Positions 34,195-43,991 of a stretch of 64,000 bases of DNA are shown here, piece by piece (the first letter of the stretch is position 1; every line of letters starts with the position of its first letter). A program made the translations under genes and the position numbers. The notes under the pieces are model-generated. The model had not been told where the DNA came from and ran no database searches. It worked only from the letters and a program-made list of their open reading frames with translations. This DNA is from QZLE01 sp033852075 (lineage in GTDB: Bacteria > Pseudomonadota > Gammaproteobacteria > QZLD01), in contig JAWSVC010000007.1 of NCBI GenBank assembly GCA_033852075.1, positions 1 through 64,000 of the forward strand, given 5' to 3'.

Positions 34195-37100
34195 ATGAAT
34201 ATCGGGAATAAAATCAATAGCTATACTGCTATGATAGCTTTGCTAACAATATCAATTTCCCCTGTAGCTTTTGGGGAAATTCCTTCTGAAACAACCTACT
34301 TTAACCAAGAAAGTATTAATGCCATTACCGACAATTCAAATTATGGAAATCATGTAACTACTAAAGATTTCAATGAGGTTAATCTTAATGAAATGAGCGA
34401 ACTTGGGGAAATTAAATCATCTCAGCTTATCGTTAAATTCAAAAACTCAAGCATTGCTGCTGCGCCTCAATTAAATACAGCATTAAAAAAATACACTGTT
34501 ACAAATATTGCGGGTTTCTATTCCCCATCAAAAATTTTATCTACTTATAAAGAGGCATTTAGCAAATTAAAAGTAATCTCCTTTACTCCAGGAACCAACC
34601 TAAACGCAGCTTTTTTTGACCTGATTAAAGACCCGGAAGTTGAATATGTATCTCCAAACTTCAGTTTTGCCATACAAGCAACTCCTAACGATATTAGTAC
34701 TCGCCAATGGGGTATTAACAATACTGGTCAAGATATACTTTTTAATGATTACGATGGTAGTGAGCTAACCAGAAATGGTACTGAAGATGCAGATATCGAC
34801 GCACCCGAAGCATGGAATATAAGACATGACGCTTCTAATACCATTGTTGCTATAATAGATACCGGTGTTGACTACAATCACACAGATCTTGCTGATAATA
34901 TTTGGAACAACCCTGGTGAAATTGCGGGCAATGGAATCGACGATGATGGCAATGGATATATTGATGATATCCATGGCTATGACTTTGCAAATAATGATCC
35001 GGATCCTATGGATGTAACCGTTAATTATAACTATGAAAATCCACATGACTGGATACCAGGAGATTTTTCAACCGGAGGCCATGGAACACACTGCGCAGGA
35101 ATTATCGCAGCTACCGGCAATAACAACACAGGAATAACTGGCGTTACCTGGAATACTCAACTGATGGTTCTAAAAATATTTGGTGATGGTGAACCATTTG
35201 CATATACATCAGACATTGTTAGCGCCATTTTATATGCAGCTGATAACGGAGCTAAGGTTTCAAATAATAGTTATGGTTCAACTGCTCCAAATTCCGCATG
35301 GGGAAATGCCGGCAACAAACCTCTATATGATGCTATATCTGCAGCAGATGACGCTGGCATGTTATTTGTTGCTGCCGCAGGAAACAATGGCGCTGATTTA
35401 AATACCGAGGCATTTACTACTCCTGCGGGATTTGAATTACCAAATATTATCTCTATTGCTGCTTCGGATGAAAATGATGAACTTGCTCATTTTTCAAACT
35501 ATGGGACATCTCTTGTTGACCTTGCTGCACCAGGAGTTGATATTTATAGTACATATCCAGGTAATACCTATGTAAATATGAGCGGTACTTCTATGGCTAC
35601 ACCGATGGTAACTGGAGCTGCAGCATTATTATTTGAAGAAAATAGCGAGCTAACACCTGCAGAGATCAAAGCCATATTAATGAATACATCCGATAAATTA
35701 GAATCATTAACCGGATCTTCTGCTAGTGAAGGCAGGCTAAATTTGCACAATGCTTTGCAATTTATTCACAATACTAATGATGGTAGCTGTGAAAGCTATT
35801 CTGCAACAAATGATAGTCATGTTTCATCTGGAAGAGCCTATAAAGAAACAACAGGCCAAAGCTGCTGGGGAACATTCTGCTGGGGAGGAACTACAACCTA
35901 CTATGCAATTGGCAGCAATGAATCCCTAGGCACTGCGTCTTACACAAACACAACGCTTTATGAAAATGACCCCGGCATATTCTCTAAAACAGAAAATTGC
36001 CAAGCAGGAGGATCAATTGATACTCCACCAGTAATTAAAATGAACGGTGATTCAGAAAAATTCATCATAATTGGCACCCAATATTCTTTACCTGAAATTG
36101 AAGCTACAGCTCTGGATAGAGAAGATGGAGACATTACTGCAACCATTACCAAAACAGGAAGCTATGATGTAAATAAAGTTGGTAGATATTTGATTACCTA
36201 TACAATTGAAGATTCTACTGGAAATCAAGCTGCGCCAATAACCAGAGCTATTAATGTTATTGAAAAAGCCTATGCACCAGGAATTATTATCAATGGTCCT
36301 GCATGTAACGGGTGGTGGTGTACCGTTCAAAAAATGGAAAAGGGAACTGAATATAAAGAATATGGCTACATTGCCTTTGACCTTCTTGATGGTGATCTTA
36401 CTGAAGAGGTATATCTTTCCGGAGACAACATGGATGATACTACAGATGAAGGGATAAGATTCCTTGACTACAGAGTAAAAAACTCAAATGGCATTGAAGG
36501 TAGAACCGTTAATGGGGCTATTCGTATGGTAGCTGTACTTGATGCTGAATTACCTCATATTTGGATCAGACCTCCAGAAGGAGGAAATTATTTCCAATAT
36601 GCAGATGAATTCTATACCTGGAAAAGACCGGAAGGCAATACTTCATGGTATTACCGTCCTAACTTCAGTGTAGTTGATATGGATACCGAGCGTTTCTATG
36701 ACCCTGAATATGCTGAGGAAGGAATAGATTATAGCACTTGGGGAACTTACTCGGTACTAGGTAAAAATGAAGTTGATTACACTACTACAGGAAGCTATAC
36801 CGTTACTATTTCTGCAACTGATACTAATGGCAACATTGCATCAAAACAACAAATAATTCATGTTGTTGAGGATATAACTCCACCGCAAATTACCCTTTGG
36901 GGCGAAACCGAAGTTAATGTAGAGATTGGAGATTATTTTTATGAACCTGGTGGTATTGCAAAAGATAACCTTGACCCATATCCAAGGACATCAAAAAAAT
37001 ACTACGATGACTTAGGTAGTGAGATTGAAAGTCCACTTTCAGGAAGAACTCTAATTGAAGGTACTTTTACCATAGAATACTTGGCAGAAGATGGTGCCGG

Positions 37101-38130
37101 AAATCAAGCAGAACCTAAATATCGTACTGTTAATGTAATTCGTAGCCACTGGAATCATAAACCGGTATTCGAAAGCTGGAGAATAAAAAACTTTGCGGGT
37201 GCAAGAATATCAGGAACAACATTTGATATTGATGACGACCTGAATCGTGTAGAAATTGAGTTTGATGGTAGTGGCAACTGGATACTAGCTAACGGAGTTG
37301 AAGAGTTTGAATACTTACCTGACTTTTACGGTAAACGCCAAGTTAGATTCCGTATAGTTGATGACAACGGTAATATGGCTACTACCGACACATATGATTT
37401 TTACTCAACTGCACCAGTAGTAATTGAAACTAAAAATCTGGAGATAAACGGGAACAGTATCACCGTAACCGGCAATGCATCTGATGAAGAAAATGATATT
37501 ACCCAAATCCAAATAAAAGTTGACTGGGGAGATTGGGTTAACTGTAACGGAACAACGAGTTACACATGCAATATCCAAAACCTAGAGTATGGTGAACACT
37601 ACTACAGCATTAGAGGAATTGATTCTCACAATGTAGCTTATAGTAGTACAACGAAACACTACTTTGATATAACCCCTGCGCTACCAAAGATTGATAGCTA
37701 TGAATACGGTTTCGAAGAAAATACTCTAGTAGTTACCGGCACCGCTTCTGACGCTGACGGAGACCTGGAATCAGTTCTTTTGTTCTTTGTTGGCGGAGAT
37801 AGTTATGAGTGTACAGGTGCAACATCTTTTACCTGCGAAATTACAGGTCTTATAGATGGCGTTACATATGACGTAGTTTTAGAGGCTCGTGATAGCCTGG
37901 ACAACCGCAGTGATCCTAAGATCTTTTCATTTATGTATGAAGAGGAAGATATTCAATCTTGTTTTACTGCAACTAACAATGACCATGTAAGCGCAGGAAG
38001 AGCAGAGCTAAAGTATAACATTCTAGTTTATGCTTTAGGGTCAAATAGCTATCTTGGCATGGGAACAAGCACTACGTCTTTGGAAGAAACATCTTCTGGA
38101 GTTTGGACTAAAGTTAGTAGCTGTAACTAA
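34195..38130 (+). CDS. Giant secreted S8 subtilisin-like protease with Ig-like modules (copy 2)
   Basis: A 1311-residue paralogue of the preceding gene, colinear over its whole length. It has a signal peptide (AMIALLTISISPVAFG), a propeptide, and the triad Asp222 (IIDTGVDYNH), His296 (GGHGTHCAGI) and Ser466 (GTSMATPMVTG). It carries about 20 extra residues before the His (VNYNYENPHDWIPGDFSTGG), which would alter a surface loop near the active site. The mid Cys module (NDSHVSSGRAYK...ENC), DUF5011-like domains (ALDREDGDITATI) and terminal Cys module (NDHVSAGRAELKYNILVYAL...SC) are all retained. Similarity falls mostly at silent or conservative positions, so both copies look functional and the duplication is not recent. 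Confidence 0.93.
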   Translation: MNIGNKINSYTAMIALLTISISPVAFGEIPSETTYFNQESINAITDNSNYGNHVTTKDFNEVNLNEMSELGEIKSSQLIVKFKNSSIAAAPQLNTALKKYTVTNIAGFYSPSKILSTYKEAFSKLKVISFTPGTNLNAAFFDLIKDPEVEYVSPNFSFAIQATPNDISTRQWGINNTGQDILFNDYDGSELTRNGTEDADIDAPEAWNIRHDASNTIVAIIDTGVDYNHTDLADNIWNNPGEIAGNGIDDDGNGYIDDIHGYDFANNDPDPMDVTVNYNYENPHDWIPGDFSTGGHGTHCAGIIAATGNNNTGITGVTWNTQLMVLKIFGDGEPFAYTSDIVSAILYAADNGAKVSNNSYGSTAPNSAWGNAGNKPLYDAISAADDAGMLFVAAAGNNGADLNTEAFTTPAGFELPNIISIAASDENDELAHFSNYGTSLVDLAAPGVDIYSTYPGNTYVNMSGTSMATPMVTGAAALLFEENSELTPAEIKAILMNTSDKLESLTGSSASEGRLNLHNALQFIHNTNDGSCESYSATNDSHVSSGRAYKETTGQSCWGTFCWGGTTTYYAIGSNESLGTASYTNTTLYENDPGIFSKTENCQAGGSIDTPPVIKMNGDSEKFIIIGTQYSLPEIEATALDREDGDITATITKTGSYDVNKVGRYLITYTIEDSTGNQAAPITRAINVIEKAYAPGIIINGPACNGWWCTVQKMEKGTEYKEYGYIAFDLLDGDLTEEVYLSGDNMDDTTDEGIRFLDYRVKNSNGIEGRTVNGAIRMVAVLDAELPHIWIRPPEGGNYFQYADEFYTWKRPEGNTSWYYRPNFSVVDMDTERFYDPEYAEEGIDYSTWGTYSVLGKNEVDYTTTGSYTVTISATDTNGNIASKQQIIHVVEDITPPQITLWGETEVNVEIGDYFYEPGGIAKDNLDPYPRTSKKYYDDLGSEIESPLSGRTLIEGTFTIEYLAEDGAGNQAEPKYRTVNVIRSHWNHKPVFESWRIKNFAGARISGTTFDIDDDLNRVEIEFDGSGNWILANGVEEFEYLPDFYGKRQVRFRIVDDNGNMATTDTYDFYSTAPVVIETKNLEINGNSITVTGNASDEENDITQIQIKVDWGDWVNCNGTTSYTCNIQNLEYGEHYYSIRGIDSHNVAYSSTTKHYFDITPALPKIDSYEYGFEENTLVVTGTASDADGDLESVLLFFVGGDSYECTGATSFTCEITGLIDGVTYDVVLEARDSLDNRSDPKIFSFMYEEEDIQSCFTATNNDHVSAGRAELKYNILVYALGSNSYLGMGTSTTSLEETSSGVWTKVSSCN

Positions 38131-38140
38131 TACGACAACT

Positions 38141-38171
38141 AAAAACCCCCTCTTTTTCAGAGGGGATTTTT
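38141..38171. terminator. Bidirectional terminator between subtilase 2 and the small lipoprotein
   Basis: The stem CCCCTCT/AGAGGGG has a TTTTC loop, with an A-run on the left and a T-run on the right. It serves both convergent transcripts. Confidence 0.9.
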
Positions 38172-38180
38172 AGTTAGTCA

Positions 38181-38405
38181 TTAATACTGACTTTCTTCGG
38201 CCTGCTTAAGTTGTTCTTGCCTCTGCTGCATTGCCTTATCCAATTGCTGTTGCACTTCCTGAGGCTTACTCATAACATTCTTATTATATTCCATGTATGT
38301 ATCAACTGGATTTTCGATCTTTTCAGATTTTGCCTCAGCATCATTATCTGAACTACAGCCATAAACCGCAACAGTCAAAAATATCATAAGATAAAAAAAT
38401 TTCAT
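38181..38405 (-). CDS. Small lipoprotein, Gln-rich
   Basis: A 74-residue protein with an N-terminal hydrophobic stretch and lipobox AVYGC (Cys17). It continues as a charged helix ending in a Gln/Glu-rich coiled-coil-like tail (QQQLDKAMQQRQEQLKQ). Its ATG overlaps the stop of the ABC ATPase gene (TAATG), so it is translationally coupled to it. The family is unknown to me. The coupling suggests an accessory role for the transporter, which is inference. Confidence 0.7.
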   Translation of the reverse strand: MKFFYLMIFLTVAVYGCSSDNDAEAKSEKIENPVDTYMEYNKNVMSKPQEVQQQLDKAMQQRQEQLKQAEESQY

Positions 38406-39157
38406 TACTGCTCATCTCCTTTACCCAAAATACAGTTTAAATAAGCCTGTTCTAAATCATCAGAATCAAACTTTTCTCGACATTCATCAGTAGTTCCAAT
38501 AAATTTAATTACCCCTTGATCAAGAATCGCCATTCGATCACAAATCGCATCAACATCAGCCAGCATATGAGTACTAAAAAACAGGGTCGTCTGCGATTCT
38601 TTTAATTTTTTAATTTGCTTTTTTAAATATGCACGAGCCTTGGGGTCTAGACCACTCATAGGTTCATCAAGTATAACTATTGGCTTTTGCGCAAGAAAGC
38701 ACCCCATTAACCCAAGTTTTTGTGCCATACCCTTTGAATAACTTTTCACCGGTCTGTTCAAAGCTTCTTTTGCCAAATCGAGATTTTCACAAAGTGAAGT
38801 AACTAGTTGACTATCATAGCTTGATCCGTGAATCTTTCCGGTAAATTTAAGAAAATCATTCCCTTTGAAAAAGTAAGGGGGATTAAATCTTTCTGGCAAA
38901 AAAGCCAGATGCTCTCTAGCAAAAGGATCGGTATTATCTTTTTGTGCAATCTTTATTAAACCAGAATCCGGAGCAATAAAATCAAGCAATGATTTTATCA
39001 TAGTGGTCTTCCCTGCTCCATTAGCACCAACAAGACCAAGAAATTCTCCATTTTTAACTTGGAGCGAAACCCCTTTTAGAACTTTATTCTTTCCGTAGCT
39101 TTTTGTAATTTGCTGATAACTAATAGCAATATTGTTATCAACTGGTTGTTGTTCCAT
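38405..39157 (-). CDS. ABC transporter ATP-binding protein
   Basis: A 250-residue ATPase with Walker A LVGANGAGKTTMIKSL, signature YSKGMAQKLGL (a GMAQ variant of LSGGQ), Walker B IVILDEPMSGLDP and H-loop FFSTHM. The closest familiar group is the ABC-2 type (YxxFKxD-CcmA/NatA-like) exporters. No permease gene is adjacent. The only coupled gene is the small lipoprotein, so the membrane partner must lie elsewhere. Confidence 0.88.
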   Translation of the reverse strand: MEQQPVDNNIAISYQQITKSYGKNKVLKGVSLQVKNGEFLGLVGANGAGKTTMIKSLLDFIAPDSGLIKIAQKDNTDPFAREHLAFLPERFNPPYFFKGNDFLKFTGKIHGSSYDSQLVTSLCENLDLAKEALNRPVKSYSKGMAQKLGLMGCFLAQKPIVILDEPMSGLDPKARAYLKKQIKKLKESQTTLFFSTHMLADVDAICDRMAILDQGVIKFIGTTDECREKFDSDDLEQAYLNCILGKGDEQ

Positions 39158-39212
39158 CTACAAATATCATCCATAATAACTAATAAGTTACGGAATTTTC
39201 CGCTCTGGTAAA

Positions 39213-40430
39213 TTATTCACCTTTTTCCAAATCCTTAAAGGCTCCAGCCATTAGCTGGATTTTTACCACTTTATTAAACTGTTCAACCCAATATGGACAG
39301 AATTGACTTCCTGCTGACGCATTAATTTCAGCAACTGCACGCATAATCGAGCGTCTATTAACTCTATCTGGCCTGGAATGTGTCATTGCATAAAACGCAT
39401 CACAAATAAGCATTATTCTCGCGCCATCACAAATTTCTTCACCCTTTAGATTGTTTGGATAACCGGTACCATTAAAGTGTTCATGATGTTGCTCTACAAT
39501 TTCAGAAGCAGGTTCCCAGCCCATCATACGTTTTAGAAGACCTGAACCAACATAAACATGATCCTGCACCTCTTTGAGTTCCTCTTCAGTATACTTCCCT
39601 TTTTTATTAAAAATTTCATCAGGAAGAAAGCCCATACCGATATCATGCATATAAGCCGCAGCCTCAAGCTGAAAATAATCAATTGGAGTACCTGCAATAC
39701 CGTTTGCACCAAGAGCTATAGAAGCAATAAATGCGGTTCTGTTTGCCCAGCGATGGTTGGAATCATCAACAGCTTCACCCAAAGAACGAAATAGCTGTAA
39801 ATCCGGATCTAAGGTATCTGGTAACACAAAGATCTTTTTATGAGCTCTTTCAACTATCTCTGCATCTTTATTCGCAACTTTTACTATTGTTTCTTTCTTC
39901 TTATTTATTTCTTTAGTATCTTCTGCTGAAGTAGTAACTACTTGATTAATTTTATCTTGGTCACCGGACAAATAAGCCTGAACAATTGGAGCAAACTCAT
40001 CAATCTTATCTTCACCACTTTGCACCAAGGAATTAATATATTCGATTACCTGAGGAACCTCACCTAAATCAACTCGCCCATTTTTAGCGACTTCTCTTGT
40101 AATAAACAGCAATCTATCCATTGAAAGCAAAATAATCTCGCTTACAACCTTTGAATGCTTAATTTCCCCATCTCTAATACCTTCTACAAGATTTTCAACT
40201 GCATGCGCAAAATCCACCATAGGATCGATATGAAATATATTCGCATCTCCCTTAATGGTATGCAGGGCTCGAAATACCTGATTAAGCAATTCAATATCAC
40301 TGGGGGAATCTTCTAGACGTAAAAGAGCAGACTCTACCTCGGTGTGTTTTTCCTCCACCTCATCAAGGAAGTCCTTTATATCGTCATATTCGTCTACAAG
40401 TACAAAAATATCGCTATTATTTTCCGTCAT
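39213..40430 (-). CDS. Hpt-HD-GYP fusion protein, probable c-di-GMP phosphodiesterase
   Basis: A 405-residue cytoplasmic signalling protein. The N-terminal Hpt domain holds the phosphorylatable His57 in FRALHTIKGDANIF. A linker at about 130-220 includes a charged coiled coil. The C-terminal HD-GYP domain has YMHDIGMGFLPDEIF, VGSGLLKRMMGWEPASEIVEQHHEHFNGTGYP, and CDAFYAMTHSRPDR. The usual HDxGK reads HDIGMG and DGxGYP reads NGTGYP, but the metal-binding His and Asp residues are present. It probably links a phosphorelay to cyclic di-GMP breakdown. No kinase or regulator gene is adjacent. Confidence 0.85.
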   Translation of the reverse strand: MTENNSDIFVLVDEYDDIKDFLDEVEEKHTEVESALLRLEDSPSDIELLNQVFRALHTIKGDANIFHIDPMVDFAHAVENLVEGIRDGEIKHSKVVSEIILLSMDRLLFITREVAKNGRVDLGEVPQVIEYINSLVQSGEDKIDEFAPIVQAYLSGDQDKINQVVTTSAEDTKEINKKKETIVKVANKDAEIVERAHKKIFVLPDTLDPDLQLFRSLGEAVDDSNHRWANRTAFIASIALGANGIAGTPIDYFQLEAAAYMHDIGMGFLPDEIFNKKGKYTEEELKEVQDHVYVGSGLLKRMMGWEPASEIVEQHHEHFNGTGYPNNLKGEEICDGARIMLICDAFYAMTHSRPDRVNRRSIMRAVAEINASAGSQFCPYWVEQFNKVVKIQLMAGAFKDLEKGE

Positions 40431-40667
40431 ATTTCTATAGATTACTCACAACATAGTTAAATCAATAATAGACCATAACGTAATATTTTTCAGAACAACA
40501 ACACTAATTAAGGTAATATTCTCCAAAATAAAAATACCACAGATCTTTTTATCCAAGAATATTGCATACATCCTAATAAAACTTGGTATTAGTTAACATT
40601 TTAATTCTTATTTTCCTAAAATGATTTACTAGTTTAAAATTACATTTTTATAAGCGATTACTTACTT

Positions 40668-42125
40668 GTGTCTGAAATAATACTTTCTACTATAAATGCT
40701 AAATATATCCATTCTGCGTTTGGACTACGTTCCCTATGGTGTAATCTAGGATCCTTAACGAGCAAAGCTTCTATCTTAGAGTTCAATATTAATCAACAAG
40801 TTAATCAAATCACAGAAGAGGTGCTTAAGCTCTCGCCTAAAATCATCTGCTTTAGTGCTTATATTTGGAATATAGAATCGTTAACAAACCTTTTATATAA
40901 CATCAAACAATTATCTCCTGAAATAAAAATCATTGTAGGGGGACCAGAAGCCAGTTATGAATTTGAAAACGCCAGTTGGTATCCTTTTGTTGATCATATA
41001 ATTTGTGGTGAGGGTGAAATTGAACTGCCTAAACTTATCAGAGATCTATTATCAAATAACACACCAGATAAAGTAATCCAGGCAGCACCAATTGAAGATC
41101 TAAGTACGATTAATATGCCATATGCAGCATATTCTGATGAAGATATATCAAATAGAGTAGTCTACGTAGAAAGTTCTCGCGGTTGCCCATTCAAGTGTGA
41201 ATTCTGCATCTCTTCCCTGGACGACAAGGTGCGTTTTTTTGACGTAGACCAGTTTCTTGAACAAATGCTAATACTTATTAATAAGGGCGTTATGCATTTT
41301 AAGTTCATCGACAGAACCTTTAACGTAGGAACCAAACGCGCCATAAAGGTTCTTGATTTCTTTTTAGAAAATTGGCGTAATGGCATGCAACTCCATTTTG
41401 AGATTGTCCCTGATAAACTAAAAACAGAGCTAATGGAAAAAATGAAACAATTTCCATTACATGGGCTTCACCTGGAAATTGGCATTCAAAGCTATAACCC
41501 TAAAACTCAAGAACTTATTTCGCGTCGTCAAGACTTTGAGCTAACCAAAACCAACCTTAAATCACTGTTAACTGAAACAGGCGCTCTAGTACATACTGAT
41601 TTAGTTATTGGGCTTCCTGCTGAAACCTATGATTCATTTGCTTATGGATTCAATCAATTGATAGAACAACGCCCGCAGGAAATTCAGATCGGTTTTCTAA
41701 AACGTTTAAAGGGCACACCAATAATAAGGCATACTGAAAAATATCAACTTATCTTCGAGAATGAAGCTCCATTTGAAATCTTGCAAACCAGCGATATATC
41801 TTTTGCTCAGATGCGTAAACTGAAAAAGTTTTCCAGATATTTTGATCTTTTTTATAACTCAGAAAACTTCCCTGAATCAATGGAACTGCTTTGGAACATC
41901 GACAAGGATCATTTTAAATCTTTTATGGCTCTTACTGATTTTACTTGGGGAAAAACCAGGCAAACTCACAAGATATCACTAAAAAACCTAGTTAAGATTT
42001 TCTATGATTTCATTTCTTCATTAAACGTTATTAGTAACGAACAGCTATTTGATTCATTAGCCAAAGATTTTTATCGAATTCCCGGTAGAAAAGAAAAACT
42101 GGAAAACATACTTAAGTGCTGTTAG
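40668..42125 (+). CDS. B12-binding domain radical SAM protein
   Basis: A 485-residue protein with a GTG start. The N-terminal ~140 residues are a cobalamin-binding-like Rossmann fold (LSPKIICFSAYIWNIESL; IIVGGPEASYE; ICGEGEIELPKLI). The radical SAM core follows with the CxxxCxxC cluster in SRGCPFKCEFCIS. Then come LHLEIGIQSYNPKTQELISR and HTDLVIGLPAETYDSF. Its family contains DUF4080-type enzymes of unknown substrate. It stands alone between divergent and co-directional neighbours. Confidence 0.87.
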   Translation: MSEIILSTINAKYIHSAFGLRSLWCNLGSLTSKASILEFNINQQVNQITEEVLKLSPKIICFSAYIWNIESLTNLLYNIKQLSPEIKIIVGGPEASYEFENASWYPFVDHIICGEGEIELPKLIRDLLSNNTPDKVIQAAPIEDLSTINMPYAAYSDEDISNRVVYVESSRGCPFKCEFCISSLDDKVRFFDVDQFLEQMLILINKGVMHFKFIDRTFNVGTKRAIKVLDFFLENWRNGMQLHFEIVPDKLKTELMEKMKQFPLHGLHLEIGIQSYNPKTQELISRRQDFELTKTNLKSLLTETGALVHTDLVIGLPAETYDSFAYGFNQLIEQRPQEIQIGFLKRLKGTPIIRHTEKYQLIFENEAPFEILQTSDISFAQMRKLKKFSRYFDLFYNSENFPESMELLWNIDKDHFKSFMALTDFTWGKTRQTHKISLKNLVKIFYDFISSLNVISNEQLFDSLAKDFYRIPGRKEKLENILKCC

Positions 42126-42244
42126 ATTGTCTTTTTTGATACTTAAATTTATACATATGGGGCGATTTTGAAAAATAAACACTTCATATCGACCTGATAA
42201 ATAACTCTATTATGGATACAATAAAAACCAACAGGTAAGTTGTT

Positions 42245-43690
42245 ATGGCAAAAATCTATTGTAAATACCACCCCAAAGATCCTGCTCGCAAATATTGCCC
42301 ACATTGCAATATCAATCTTTGTTCAAAATGCATTAAACCTGAAACACCTGGGTCTACAAGATATATCTGTCCCGTATGTAAAAACGAAGTAAACGATTTA
42401 GGCATGGGGAATGTAATAACACCATTTTGGGAACGTATACCACAATTTTTTAAGTATCCGTTTAATTTTGATTCAATGATGTACATTATTGGCCTACCTT
42501 TATTATCATTTTTAATTTACCTACCAATAATTGGATTTGCTGTATATATAGCAATTATCTTTATCATGTATCGTTATGGCTTTGCCCTACTGCAATTTAC
42601 AGCCAGAGGTTATGTAACATCCGAAGAAACCGCTGGGGGTACTAGATTAAATACCAATTCCAATATGCATATCATTTTCTTTGTAGTGACGATAATCTGC
42701 TTTGCTTGGATTTATGCTGTTAACACGGTATTCATGTCTATTCCATTATTAATTGCATCGCTAATTCTTTTAGGCCTTATGATTCCTGCAATAATTATGA
42801 CCGTTGGGGTTACAGAAAACTTCTTCCAAGCAATCAATCCATTAGCTTGGTTTGTAATTATTAAAAGTATTGGGATCCATTACCTAACTCTTCTATTCTT
42901 TCTAATGATTCTTAATGGCGGATCAAGTGCAATCATTTACTTTATTGCCCCTCATATTAACCCTTTCTTAATATTACCGCTGTACATCATGTTAAATACT
43001 TACTTCTTTATGGTTATGTTCCTGATGATGGGGTACATCATCTACCAATACCACGAAAGACTAGGAATAACCGTAGATAAAGATTTTGAAGAAGAAACTC
43101 TTGCTCAACCTCAAACAGCTGAAGATATTACTGACTCAGTTCTGCGAGAAGTTAGCATTTTAATCCAGGAAGGTATGTTTGAAGAGGCTAAAGCCAAATT
43201 AAAACATACTCTAATTCGTCATTCTATGGAGCAAAAACTACACGATCAGTACCATAAGCTTCTTGTCAGAACCAATGACAAACCAGAATTATTGGCACAT
43301 ACTAAAAGCTACATACCTGCTTTAATTACTAATAATAACTTTACTCAGCTTATTGAATCAGTTGAGCAAGCCCTACAGCAGGATAAGAACTTCCGCCCAG
43401 AAAAATCTATCCATACAATTACCATTGCTGAACACGCCTTCAATACGGGAAAATATAAATTAGCCCTACAATTACTGGACAAATTCGATCAGTTCTACCC
43501 AATGGATGCCAACATCCAAAAGGCTGGCCTTATAATGTGCAAATCACTTTGTGATGGATTAGGTGAAGATGCTAAAGCAAAGAAAATATTACAAGCTATG
43601 TTAGGCAAATACCCTAATGGAGAAGTTGCTGATCAAATGCGCGAATATATGAAGTTTATTGATTCGCTGCTTGGGGCTGCACCGCAATAG
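42245..43690 (+). CDS. Zinc-ribbon, multi-helix membrane and TPR protein
   Basis: A 481-residue protein. Residues 1-50 form a B-box-like zinc motif (CKYHPKDPARKYCPHCNINLCSKCI...YICPVCKNEV). Residues about 75-285 contain at least six hydrophobic helices (DUF4013-like). Residues about 305-470 are helical repeats resembling TPR (ILIQEGMFEEAKAKLKHTLI; AFNTGKYKLALQLLDKF). The zinc ribbon and the repeats would both face the cytoplasm. The function is unknown, and the combination suggests a membrane scaffold. A second membrane/TPR protein, the rhomboid, is convergent downstream. Confidence 0.75.
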   Translation: MAKIYCKYHPKDPARKYCPHCNINLCSKCIKPETPGSTRYICPVCKNEVNDLGMGNVITPFWERIPQFFKYPFNFDSMMYIIGLPLLSFLIYLPIIGFAVYIAIIFIMYRYGFALLQFTARGYVTSEETAGGTRLNTNSNMHIIFFVVTIICFAWIYAVNTVFMSIPLLIASLILLGLMIPAIIMTVGVTENFFQAINPLAWFVIIKSIGIHYLTLLFFLMILNGGSSAIIYFIAPHINPFLILPLYIMLNTYFFMVMFLMMGYIIYQYHERLGITVDKDFEEETLAQPQTAEDITDSVLREVSILIQEGMFEEAKAKLKHTLIRHSMEQKLHDQYHKLLVRTNDKPELLAHTKSYIPALITNNNFTQLIESVEQALQQDKNFRPEKSIHTITIAEHAFNTGKYKLALQLLDKFDQFYPMDANIQKAGLIMCKSLCDGLGEDAKAKKILQAMLGKYPNGEVADQMREYMKFIDSLLGAAPQ

Positions 43691-43739
43691 AATGAGTCAG
43701 ACTGATGGTGGGCAACGATATTAATATTTGAAAAGTATT

Positions 43740-43975
43740 TTGAACTTAAAACCCCGTTCATCCTGAGCACGAGGTACGAGTAGTCGAAGGGTGCTTGTAA
43801 ACCTTTGATTAATACCGTTTCATACTTCGACTGCTTCGCGCTCAGCACGAACGGTATTAATTCCCCGGACAGCAGTGGGACTTGATCCTGGATCTCGAGA
43901 CGCGGCAAGCTCTCTGATTATGCATCACCCCTTTTTTGTTGGGTTACGTTACGCTACGCTAAGCCAACCTACATA
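43740..43975. repeat. Repeat cluster between the zinc-ribbon protein and the rhomboid gene
   Basis: Inverted elements of the CGTTCATCCTGAGCAC...GTCGAAGGG and CTTCGACTGC...CTCAGCACGAACGG type form a large imperfect hairpin at about 43758-43856. A CCCCGGACAGCAGTGGG copy (43862-43878) and a TTGGGTTACG...AAGCCAACCTACA element (43940-43973) follow. The 301-nt gap has no coding frame. Confidence 0.8.
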
Positions 43976-43991
43976 TTCATTTCCAAATATA

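Noticed and set aside
43740..43975. Possible CRISPR-like repeat array
   Set aside because: Repeats are inverted, of different families and irregularly spaced; no identical direct repeats with constant spacers exist.
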